A stretch of DNA of 62,272 nt from Eubacterium sp. (lineage in GTDB: Bacteria; Bacillota; Clostridia; Lachnospirales; Lachnospiraceae): NCBI GenBank assembly GCA_022764165.1, contig JALERM010000022.1, positions 1 to 62,272 on the forward strand. Direction: 5' to 3'. Below are positions 44,299 through 53,500 of this stretch, one piece after another; the first letter of the stretch is position 1; the number at the start of each line of letters is the position of its first letter. The notes under the pieces were generated by a model. That model saw nothing but the letters and a program-made list of their open reading frames with translations. It was not told the DNA's origin and ran no database searches. Both the position numbers and the translations under genes were made by a program.

Positions 44299-44398
44299 CC
44301 TCCTCTCCCGGCTCTACATGGATGATAAACTCTCCCTGCTGTGACTGAATGAGTCCCACAAGCTCCTCCACTGTGACCTCTTTTCCATCTATTCCCAT
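44264..44398 (-). CDS. 44-residue acidic protein
   Basis: A short frame not noticed by length filters: starts MGIDGKEVTVEELVGLIQSQ and ends EEGTISA. GGAGG lies six bases before the ATG. It starts eight bases after the DUF5688-like stop and overlaps RadC by 35 bases, so it fits the operon closely. The charge pattern and the helix VEELVGLIQ suggest a folded mini-protein. Function unknown. Confidence 0.65.
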   Translation of the reverse strand: MGIDGKEVTVEELVGLIQSQQGEFIIHVEPGEEDADGEEGTISA

Positions 44399-44406
44399 AA
44401 GTCCTC

Positions 44407-45402
44407 CTATCTGGACTGTTTTGCCTCATACACCATAGGCGGCTCTGCAACAATGCCGTCAAGTCTCCTGTTCGGTGTGTCCGTGGCAAGACTTAATTTT
44501 CTTAAATCTTTATCATAGTGGTACACCTGATTGGACAGTCTTTCTTCCAATGCAACCTGATCCATGTTGATTTCCGCAACCATTTCCGCCAGCTCATTTG
44601 GATCACCCATTGAAGTAGATACAGCGATGACCTCATGCACAGATGAAGGGAGAATATAAAGGTCACTTTCCATTTCTGTTGCAAGTGTATGAAGCTTATC
44701 CTCATACAGCATGGAAACTGCACCATTTATTCCCCTGTCATTGGAAATCACCCACATCGACTTATCAGCAGGCATCTCACCGATCATCATCTCTGCTATC
44801 TCCTGCGGCATTCCATCTTTCATAAACATCTCACAGATGACCTCATTCATGGATGTTATGCGTGGCGGGAAAATCCTTCTTGTATTCTCCGCAGCCATCT
44901 TAAATAACTGCTCCTCATTTACTCCAAGCTGCTCTGCCAGACTGTTCTGTATCAAAGTGCTCTGAATCCCATCGTCATCCATTTTTATTACCCAGCGGTA
45001 GATAATGGATAAATCTTGAAAATCACGGTGGGGGACGCCTGCAAGCATTTCCTTATTCTGCTCCGTGTTGACGAGCTGGAACACGATATTATCCTTTGCT
45101 TCCACAAAGTCAATTCTCGGTGCTTCCGGACACATTTTGAAAGCATTAACCATACAATCAGCCCCTGCCTGAATTGCCTTTTTCAAATCATTACAAGCCT
45201 TGTAGTGATCGTACATATCATTGATATAGATGGTAGGGGAAACATTTTTTACTTCTGCTCCACCAATCAGGTTAATACCATCCATCATGCGGTTTACTTT
45301 ATTTACTGAACAAACTCTCAGTTCCATATCCTTATACTGTTCCGGCAAGTAATCCTTGAATGAATCCTTGACCACTTCCTTGAAAATCTCATAGTTCATC
45401 AT
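44407..45402 (-). CDS. DUF5688-like ICE protein
   Basis: 331 residues from the first of two ATGs after AGGAGGAAG. Features: YEIFKEVVKDSFKDYLPEQY at the start, then SVNKVNRMMDGINLIGG and SPTIYINDMYDHYKA, and later ISNDRGINGAVSMLYEDKLH and SDLYILPSSVHEVIAVST. This matches the pattern I associate with DUF5688, common in Lachnospiraceae ICEs. Soluble; function unknown. First gene of the operon that includes RadC and the primase. Confidence 0.7.
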   Translation of the reverse strand: MMNYEIFKEVVKDSFKDYLPEQYKDMELRVCSVNKVNRMMDGINLIGGAEVKNVSPTIYINDMYDHYKACNDLKKAIQAGADCMVNAFKMCPEAPRIDFVEAKDNIVFQLVNTEQNKEMLAGVPHRDFQDLSIIYRWVIKMDDDGIQSTLIQNSLAEQLGVNEEQLFKMAAENTRRIFPPRITSMNEVICEMFMKDGMPQEIAEMMIGEMPADKSMWVISNDRGINGAVSMLYEDKLHTLATEMESDLYILPSSVHEVIAVSTSMGDPNELAEMVAEINMDQVALEERLSNQVYHYDKDLRKLSLATDTPNRRLDGIVAEPPMVYEAKQSR

Positions 45403-45434
45403 AAAATCTATCTTCCTCCTTTTGTGCAGCAAAA

Positions 45435-45458
45435 GAGCCGGGGATTTCTCCTCGGCTC
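45435..45458 (-). terminator. Hairpin, copy 1 of a duplicated terminator-like element
   Basis: GAGCCGGGGATTTCTCCTCGGCTC. On the minus strand the stem is followed by TTTTGC. Nearly identical to the hairpin at 45564-45587. Confidence 0.6.
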
Positions 45459-45563
45459 ATTCATCTACTATATTCTGTTTTTAATAAAGTTTTGCTAAGG
45501 GGGAATCCCTCGCTGAATGATAATCATTCCTCTATACTCCTTTCCTCTTTTTAGGCAAAAGAA

Positions 45564-45587
45564 AAGCCGGGGATCTCTCCTCGGCTT
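45564..45587 (-). terminator. Hairpin, copy 2; terminator of the defence-like cargo
   Basis: AAGCCGGGGATCTCTCCTCGGCTT, followed on the minus strand by TTCTTTTGCC, 14 bases beyond the helicase stop at 45601. Confidence 0.7.
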
Positions 45588-45600
45588 ATGTAAAACTATA

Positions 45601-48195
45601 TTATATGTCTCTCAAATTTTTTCTACAAACAAAATCTAAATAATCTTTAGGTGTTATGCCAGCTTTTATAAATTGTTGATGAACGGATTCTCTCCATTCC
45701 ATATCTCCTTCATCTACAAACATATGCCACACGCTTCGAATGACTGTAAGTGCCTTAATAGCCCAACAAACATATTCTTCTCTATGCACGTAATATATAT
45801 TACCAGCATATATGCGGGCATCCTCATCAATGCTCGTCGAATTGGTAATTAGAACAGTATAAATATTAGCACCTTTAGATATTCTTTTCTCATTCTCAAC
45901 AATCCATGCCTGGTGTCTTCCCGCTTCACTAACATCAGATATTGGAACACCTTTTACCTGACCTTTTTCCTCATAAATTTTATCTTCTGAGACAACAATA
46001 TTATTTTCATTAATTATCCAATATGGATCAGGTGCTCCAGTACTATTAGGATTTTCTGAAATAAATCCCAACAATTTTCCCAATTCTTTGTGTCCTCTTT
46101 CAAACACTTTTCCATCAAGTGAATTTAAATCATCTAAAATCCCCTTGATTCTTTTCTCTAACTTTTGTGTCGTTGGTATTGATGTAAAGATACTTTCTAT
46201 CCGTTCAATACATTCAAAGAACAAATCATCATCCTCAACAGTTCTACTTTCAATGGAAAACAATTTCTCTGGAAGTCCCGACAACCATCTTATACTTATG
46301 TTTTCTTTTAAAGCATCCGACAAATATTGTATACCTGCAGTTTTGTACTCCACTTGCCCATTTTTAAATAAGTAATATGCCATACAACCTGCCATATAAT
46401 TCCAAAAGCATTTGTATCCATTTAATGCTGGTGCATTTAAAATTCCAACAATACTACAAGCATGTTCATACGCAGTTTTATAATCCTTTTTCCATAGCGC
46501 ATATTGAAATTTTAATTCCTGAATTGCTGATTCCTGTAGTTTTTCATTTATCTGCTTTTCTACTTTATTTTCTTCATTCCAATATCCATTTCTTAAATCA
46601 ACAATATACTCTTCTGCTCCTTGCCATACTTGATTTCTCTCCAAAAAATCTCTAGCCTGTTCTATTACATCATCCACACTTGAGTAATCCACTGAATTTT
46701 CTAGTCCAAATTGAATTTCAGCTCTTAATTCTGGAGCAAATTGCTTAATCTTTTCCGGTTTTGTCAAATCATTTTGAATAGTATCTCCAATTACACAAAC
46801 GATAGAATAATCACTTGGATTTCTAGAGCATCTACCTACAGCTTGAATTATCCTTGTCCGTATTCTTTCTGCATATAATTTTGAAGCTCCCATTCTGGTA
46901 ATCAAAAATCTTTCTTGCAGATTTGTTGTTTTCGGAAGATTCCAAATAAATAGCAATCTACTCTCATCATCAGAAAAATCTATGCCATCAAAGCGATTTG
47001 CTAAGATAACAGTTGCTTCCGGTGCATCTACAAACAATTGTTTTGACTCTTCTATATCTTTTGCTTCAAAAACTTTTGTACTTCCTATATGCTCTGCATA
47101 AAACTGTCTAATTGCCTCTGCAGATTGAGAATCTGGGACAAGAAAAACACTTTTTTTACATAAATTTTGAAGTGCCATAACTACATTACCTTGCTCCTCT
47201 TCTCCCAAAGACAAATCCGGAAAAGTAAAAAATTTTCTTCCCAATCCCTTTTTATCCCAATCGTTTACTATTGGCAAACGACATATTTTCTCTATACCAG
47301 TAATTCGTTCTAACTCACCGCTTCTTCCTAACGTTGCAGACATTAATACTCTTTGTTTTGCACCTGCAAAAGCTTCAAAAGACATAGTTGGTGCAATCCA
47401 AGGACGTATAAGAAGTTTTCTATTTGCAATATAAATATTGCATTCTTGCAAATTCTCCGATATTCTTGAGTATGCATAATAATTGGATGATCCTGCTTCT
47501 AATCCTTGTTGTAAAATTGTCTGAAGCTCATCAAGTTTTTCCATTATCAAAGGCATCGGTAACATATTGCACCATGATGCCACCTCTGGAATATACTCAT
47601 CTTCTAACAAATATTTATAATCTGTTTCACTGATAAAAGGTTTTAACAATTCTGCTATTTCTAAAAATACAGTATTTCCACTATCAATCTGAATAGTCCA
47701 ATTTGATATTATATAGTCTTCACACGAATGCACATCATCCATGATTAAAATATCCACATCATCAAAAAAAGAATGCAATGCAAAAAAAGAACTATATGTC
47801 GTAACTCCTATAGCCTCTGCCATCAAAAAACTGCTTTTATCCTTCGGCAGATAATCTTTCTGTTTCCCACAAAAAGCAATTGCTCTTAACCCATATTTTA
47901 AATTTGCCTGCTCGACAACCTGATGCACTAATTGATTTGTTGGACACAAAAACAATACTTTTTCTTTATTCTTTCTTCGTCTATATTCTCCAATCAATAA
48001 TCCTACTAATGTTTTTCCACTTCCTGTTGGCAATTCTAATGCAACCGTCTTTTTATCCGCATTTTCAATATACAAATTTAGCATAGCTGCTTGATAATCT
48101 AAAGGACCCATAATTTTCTTAAATTTATTATCTTGATACATTTCTTGCGGTGAAGAATATGAAAAATCTTCTTTCTTTCGTGTTTTAAATGCCAT
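45601..48195 (-). CDS. Superfamily 2 helicase with C-terminal PD-(D/E)XK-like nuclease domain
   Basis: 864 residues, ATG after GGAAGGTG. Helicase motifs: LELPTGSGKT (Walker A, near 46), LFLCPTNQ, LIMDDVHSCED (motif II, near 145; DDVH rather than DEAD/H), MSATLGR, and IIQAVGRCSRNPSDY (motif VI), somewhat like the XPD/DinG branch. Residues about 500-690 are helical. Near 715-760, APDPYWIINENNIVVSEDK gives PD-x(n)-ExK, followed by a conserved-looking H and W (GRHQAWIV), matching a PD-(D/E)XK nuclease core. Third gene of a cargo with a TIR-nuclease and a helical protein. A defence role is inferred from domains and context. Confidence 0.75.
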   Translation of the reverse strand: MAFKTRKKEDFSYSSPQEMYQDNKFKKIMGPLDYQAAMLNLYIENADKKTVALELPTGSGKTLVGLLIGEYRRRKNKEKVLFLCPTNQLVHQVVEQANLKYGLRAIAFCGKQKDYLPKDKSSFLMAEAIGVTTYSSFFALHSFFDDVDILIMDDVHSCEDYIISNWTIQIDSGNTVFLEIAELLKPFISETDYKYLLEDEYIPEVASWCNMLPMPLIMEKLDELQTILQQGLEAGSSNYYAYSRISENLQECNIYIANRKLLIRPWIAPTMSFEAFAGAKQRVLMSATLGRSGELERITGIEKICRLPIVNDWDKKGLGRKFFTFPDLSLGEEEQGNVVMALQNLCKKSVFLVPDSQSAEAIRQFYAEHIGSTKVFEAKDIEESKQLFVDAPEATVILANRFDGIDFSDDESRLLFIWNLPKTTNLQERFLITRMGASKLYAERIRTRIIQAVGRCSRNPSDYSIVCVIGDTIQNDLTKPEKIKQFAPELRAEIQFGLENSVDYSSVDDVIEQARDFLERNQVWQGAEEYIVDLRNGYWNEENKVEKQINEKLQESAIQELKFQYALWKKDYKTAYEHACSIVGILNAPALNGYKCFWNYMAGCMAYYLFKNGQVEYKTAGIQYLSDALKENISIRWLSGLPEKLFSIESRTVEDDDLFFECIERIESIFTSIPTTQKLEKRIKGILDDLNSLDGKVFERGHKELGKLLGFISENPNSTGAPDPYWIINENNIVVSEDKIYEEKGQVKGVPISDVSEAGRHQAWIVENEKRISKGANIYTVLITNSTSIDEDARIYAGNIYYVHREEYVCWAIKALTVIRSVWHMFVDEGDMEWRESVHQQFIKAGITPKDYLDFVCRKNLRDI

Positions 48196-48287
48196 AAATA
48201 CACCTTCCTTGTCTATAATCTTAATGGCTTTCATTGTATTAAACTTAATAATATAACACTATATATATCGTCAAACCTTATGCAAAT

Positions 48288-48929
48288 TTAAGATGACAAA
48301 TACTCATCTACAATATGGTAAATATAATCTAACACCCCATATATGTAACTAATTCCCTCTTTTAAAATCAAATAATCTATCGAATGACCTCTAGTAAAAA
48401 ACAAATTCTCATCTGTAGATATTAAATATCTCCATACTTCTGCATTTTGATCCACCTGCTTTTTTGCAGGATTTATTTCGATATCTCTTTGATTTGCCTC
48501 CTGCAATTCCTTTATCATAGAACGAATTTTGTTACATTCTATCCCATCCAAATTGTACTGAATAAAATGCTCCTTGTATTCTTTTACTTCCTCAACGAAC
48601 TCTTTTGAGCATATCATTTTATCTATAATCTCAGTCTTAATAATATCCCATAAAGTCAATAAATTATGTCCACCTGACGGTACTTTTCCCCATGCCCTCA
48701 TGTATATATGCTTTAATGAGATTTCCAAACAATGCCTGTACGAAAACAAAATAGGAAAAATGAAGGTATCGAGTATCTTAGGATTTCCTCCACTATTTAC
48801 AGCAATCTCTACCAACTCATCTGCACTATTTTTATAACCTTCCCGCAAACCATACAATGCTTCATCCTTGTTCTGCCATCCAAAATGTGCAGATTGATCC
48901 ATCTCACCTGTATCAACAAAGATTTTCAT
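48288..48929 (-). CDS. Helical cargo protein, possibly HEPN-like
   Basis: 213 residues, ATG after GGAGGCG. The region PILFSYRHCLEISLKHIYMR followed by GGHNLLTLWDII resembles the RHxxE-LxLK...GHxL pattern of helical HEPN-related proteins, but no clear Rx4-6H catalytic motif is present. No signal sequence. It lies between the TIR-nuclease (31-bp gap) and the helicase (92-bp gap) in the same orientation, so it is probably a component of the same system, perhaps sensor, adaptor or control protein. Confidence 0.6.
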   Translation of the reverse strand: MKIFVDTGEMDQSAHFGWQNKDEALYGLREGYKNSADELVEIAVNSGGNPKILDTFIFPILFSYRHCLEISLKHIYMRAWGKVPSGGHNLLTLWDIIKTEIIDKMICSKEFVEEVKEYKEHFIQYNLDGIECNKIRSMIKELQEANQRDIEINPAKKQVDQNAEVWRYLISTDENLFFTRGHSIDYLILKEGISYIYGVLDYIYHIVDEYLSS

Positions 48930-48960
48930 TGAATCGCCTCCATTCTTAAAGATGAATATA

Positions 48961-50391
48961 TCATTTTTCAAGTTCAATAAGCATTTCATCTAAAACATTG
49001 TATAAATATTCAGATGCTAAATTTCCATTAAGCTCATATTCTAACATATTCACTAAATCTCTATTTGAAAGATTTAAAATCAATTTTCCATTTTCTCTCA
49101 AAGTTCCTTTTATTGCCTTCTTTGCGTTCTCATCTGAGCCATTACACGACACTATAATCGCCACACATCTCAAAGCTTTTGCGTACAAATATTTCTCTGT
49201 AGTATATATCTCTTTTTGAGTAATAACATCTTTATAATTCTTAAATTCAAATATGATGTATTTTGACCTGAAGTATTCTTCAATAAATTTCCAAAAAGCA
49301 CTTGTCACATCGTCCTTTATTTTGCATATCAAATCAAATCTATAAAGGTCGTCATTTGATTTCTGTTGCTCTCTCCATAATGTTAAATCGTTTGAAAACA
49401 AAATCTTCAAAACCTTTGTACAAAACTTTTCATACTCTGTACTTGTTTTCTTATCTTGTTCCCAATCCTTTACTTCTTGTAACAGTTGTTTTATCTTCTC
49501 ATTATCATCTATTAAAGAATCTAAAGTTTCATCTTCAACTACATCAAGCAGTCTAAGAAATTCTTCTGGCTCTTTTAATTCAATATCTTCCGTTGTAAAT
49601 TCAACTAGAGAAAGCAGTCTGTATTTTAATTCCTCATTATCTTGAACCAGATATAATAATTCACTTATATCAATCACAAGAAATTTATCTTTTGTCCTAA
49701 TGTATTCTTTTATCAAATCTGGAATCATATTGGCTGTAACAAGTACAAAATACTCATCATCTTTTAGTGACATCAAATCAGCCACTACTGTTGTATTAGC
49801 AATGGACGATTTACTTATTATTTTGGAACGTACCGCCTTTACTTCAATAAAAAACTTCTTTCCATTTTTTTCAGCATAAATATCATAATTTGAATCCTGT
49901 GTATATGCAGTTCTTTTTGTATCACATCCATAAAATTTAAACAAATCCTCAACTAATGCTTCTAACTGATACCCTCTCACTGGGTATTTATATCGAACCC
50001 CTTCCATTGTTGCTATTACTTTCATTGACAGTTCAGTTTCATTTTCCCATAGTGTAACCAGTCTATCTTTAAATTCGTTATTTATCCCTTCTTCTCTATA
50101 TAACTCTGATTTTATAAAAACCATGACATCCATTCCATAAATTAATGCTGTATGGTACTCTTCACGCATGTGTTCCCCAAACTCATCCGAAATTATAAGT
50201 ACGAAATAGTCACACTTTTTTATACTTTCAGAGACAGACAAAATCATTTCTCCAGGCATGAGCTCAGTTCCATCTGTTATCGTTTGAAAACCTTCTTTAT
50301 TTATTTTCTCACATAACGAATTTATATACATACTATTTGAATAAGAATAGCATAAATAAACTTTCTTCTTTAAACTCACTGAAGTTCCCAT
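48961..50391 (-). CDS. TIR domain fused to two PD-(D/E)XK-like nuclease domains
   Basis: 476 residues, GGAGG before the ATG. Residues about 8-100: TIR/SEFIR-like domain (KKVYLCYSYSNSMYINSL, KKCDYFVLIISDEFGEHM, then EEYHTALIYG with a candidate catalytic Glu). Residues about 145-210: Mrr-like nuclease (LEALVEDLFKFYGCDT, D in SNYDIYAEKNG, then FFIEVKAV, i.e. D...ExK). Residues about 320-450: a second nuclease-like domain (YRFDLICKIK, IIFEFKNYKDV, then AIIVSCNG and GKLILNLSNRDLVNML). TIR domains in prokaryotic defence often degrade NAD or make signals. First gene of the three-gene cargo and strongly AT-rich compared with the backbone. Confidence 0.75.
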   Translation of the reverse strand: MGTSVSLKKKVYLCYSYSNSMYINSLCEKINKEGFQTITDGTELMPGEMILSVSESIKKCDYFVLIISDEFGEHMREEYHTALIYGMDVMVFIKSELYREEGINNEFKDRLVTLWENETELSMKVIATMEGVRYKYPVRGYQLEALVEDLFKFYGCDTKRTAYTQDSNYDIYAEKNGKKFFIEVKAVRSKIISKSSIANTTVVADLMSLKDDEYFVLVTANMIPDLIKEYIRTKDKFLVIDISELLYLVQDNEELKYRLLSLVEFTTEDIELKEPEEFLRLLDVVEDETLDSLIDDNEKIKQLLQEVKDWEQDKKTSTEYEKFCTKVLKILFSNDLTLWREQQKSNDDLYRFDLICKIKDDVTSAFWKFIEEYFRSKYIIFEFKNYKDVITQKEIYTTEKYLYAKALRCVAIIVSCNGSDENAKKAIKGTLRENGKLILNLSNRDLVNMLEYELNGNLASEYLYNVLDEMLIELEK

Positions 50392-50464
50392 AATGCAACC
50401 TCCACATAGCTAAAATTTATACTACAAGTTTATCACATCATCCCTTCTTTTCATATCCCAAATT

Positions 50465-50502
50465 CATAGTGGATTACATCTCTAAGAATATAATCCACTA
50501 TG
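50465..50502 (-). terminator. Hairpin after the adhesin gene
   Basis: Perfect 12-bp stem CATAGTGGATTA / TAATCCACTATG with a 14-base loop, 13 bases beyond the stop at 50515. No strong T tract follows, so efficiency is uncertain. Confidence 0.6.
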
Positions 50503-50514
50503 ACTCAACTTACT

Positions 50515-53500
50515 TTATTTCTCCTTACTTTTTCTTTTTCTAAATACCATTATCCCTGCAACAATGGTCACTAATCCTACTCCAGTAAACCACCACGGGT
50601 TCATGTTATCCCCGGTCTGTGGCAACTTCGGTTCTGTCGGCTTGTTTGTTAATTTCAAGGTGTACTCGACAACATCCGGTGCATCATCGTCATACTGCAA
50701 TACGACTTCATGTGGGGTACTGTCATGGATATAGCCCTCTGCTGCTTTTGTTTCCACAACATAATACTTAATATCCTCTACATAGTTACCATTCTTGAAT
50801 ACTGCAATCGGAAGTTCCTTTGACTCAGCATGACCGTTCTTGTCAGTTACAAGTGTTTCAATCACATTTCCGTCCTTGTCACGGATTTCAAATTCCACAC
50901 CTGCAATGCCTTTTCCTGTGTCTGAATCGGTTTTCTCAATGATAATCCTGCCGCTTACAAGCTCATCCTTCATGGATACCTGCTGAAGTTCTTTGGTGTT
51001 CTCCACGGTAAACTTCACTTCGTTTGCAATCTTGTAACCATAAGGAGCTGTTTCTTCACGGAGGATATACTCACCCACCGGAATGCGGTCAATAACATGA
51101 GGCTTTCCGTCAGACTTCCATGTCTCCACAACATTACCGTCCTTGTCGATAATGGAAAGGGTTGCATCCTTTAACTCATGCTCCCCGGTAATATCTGTTT
51201 TGGAGATTTCCAGCTTTGTAGGATAGTTCTCAAATTCTGCTTCAAGTTTAATGACCTTCACATCATCGCCCTGGTAAGAAGCATCCAGTTCAAAAATATC
51301 CTCGCCAAGCACATAACCCTTCGGTGCTTCAATTTCCTTCACATAATACTGACCAAGAGGAAGGTCACTTGTAAATACGCACTTTCCGTCTTTTCCGGTA
51401 ACAGCCTTCTCTACAAGGGCATCCTTTGCCACAACAACCTTACCATCTGCATTTACAATGTCCTCTGCCGCATACAGACCGAATACTGCCCCTTCAAGCT
51501 CATCTCCGGTTTCAGCATCTGTCTTAATGACAGTTACCTGCACTTTCTGTCTCTCGTTGGTAATATCCATGCCTGCATAGACAACCTTAGTGTACTGATC
51601 CACATAGGATAAATCTGCCTCTCTCGGTTCCTCATTCAGAACAAATCCCTCTAAGGTCTTTGTCTCCACAAGGTAATACTTGCCTAGTGGCAGGTTATCA
51701 ATGCTTGCAATTCCCTTATCGTTGGTCACGATTTCTGCAACAAGCTCGTCCTTTTCGTAATAAATGGTATCAAGACCGTCAGGACTTACAATGTCCTCTG
51801 CTGCGTAGACCTCAAAGGTAACGCCCGCAAGGGATTTCTTGAAGTAGTCAAAGATAAAGTCATACCAGTGTTCCCTGATCAGATTGATGTCGCATAAGAA
51901 CTCACCGTCTTTATTGATGATAATGGTTCCTGTCGGCACTTCGTCCTCCATCACTACTGTCTGGACTTCCTCAGTATCGGCAATGGTAAACTGGATTTCT
52001 TCTGCCTGCAAATATCCGTAAGGAGCAAATTCTTCACGGAGCGTATAAACCTCTCCTATATGGAGTCTCTTGATAACGTGTGCCTCGTCTGCAACAGATG
52101 TCCATGTGTCAATCACATTTCCCTCTGCGTCAATCACAGAAAGTGTGGCACCGGAAAGCTCTTCGCCGCTTGTAATGTCTGTTTTTGTGATTTCCACTGT
52201 TGTAGGTGTATTGATAAATTCAAACTGTAACTTTACTACTGGAATATCCTGTCCCTGATAAGAAGCATCGTAATCCACGATTTCCTCAGAAGATACATAA
52301 CCTTCCGGAGCTTTTGTCTCTTTTGTATAGTAAGAACCAAGCGGATAGTCCTTAACAAACTCTGCTTTTCCATCTGTACCGGATACTGCAAGTTCAAGCA
52401 GTGTATCTTTCTCAATGATCACTTCACCGTCTGCATTTTCAATATCCTCTGCCGCATATAATCCAAACTCTGCCCCGGCAATGGCAAGCTCTGTTTCCTC
52501 ATCCAGCTTCAAAACGGATAATTCCACTTTCTGTCTGTCATTCTCAAATGTCATACTTTCTTTGATGACCGGAGTTTTGTCATCCACATATACGAAAGTT
52601 ACTGTCTGCTCCTCCTTATTCAGAACATATCCATAAGGAGCTTTTGTTTCCACAACCTTGTAAATTCCAAGAGGAATGTCGGAAAGAACTGCCTTTCCGT
52701 TTTCATCTGTGACAAGAGTTGCCACCAGATCGCCCTCGCTGTAATACTTTGTACGCTCTCCGTTTTCGTCCTTCTGGTAGTCGTTGGTATAAATGTCCTC
52801 GGCTGCATAGACTGCAAACGCTGCTCCTGCAAGGCTTCCTTCCTTATAGACAAATTCCTTTTCCTCGCTGTCCGCAAACAGACCGCCTTTGTAGGAATCC
52901 AGAACCTCGCCTTTCTTCTCAACAGTCAGCTCACCAACAGCAGGCTGATCCACATAGTCAGCGGTAATGATTGCCTCATAGGTGTCAGGATCGGTTTCAT
53001 AAGCGGTATCTGTATCCACCGCAAAAGTGATATAGTCCTCATTTACCACATATCCATCCGGTGCTGCCACTTCCTCAATGCGGTAATTACCGAGTTTCAA
53101 TGTTTCCGGCAGGATTAAGTCCCCGTCCCCATCAGTGAAGAAAGAAGTATGCTTCACTTTTGTAGGATAAGTGGTGTACTGCACAACATATTCCTTTGTG
53201 TCCAGATTGTAAATCTTAAACTCAGCATTTGGAACAAGCACCGTCTGTCCGGTCTTGCTGTCCTTTTTTACGATACGGAGCTTTGCTGTAAATTCACGGT
53301 CAATGAATACTCTCCACACCTGCGGCTCGGTAGGGTGGTTCTCTGTGATGTGAACCTCAAAAGGCTTGATTTCCTTTACATTGTGAGGTACTACCGTTTC
53401 CACAACCACATAGGTTCCGTAAGGAATAGGCTGTGTCACCAGATGCCCCTTGCTGTCCGTATAAAGGGTTGTTTCCCCGTTTGAACCAATCACAACAGGC

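Noticed and set aside
45521-45536. Fur-box-like palindrome GAATGATAATCATTC
   Set aside because: A single 15-bp palindrome in AT-rich DNA with no iron-related gene nearby; chance is a sufficient explanation.
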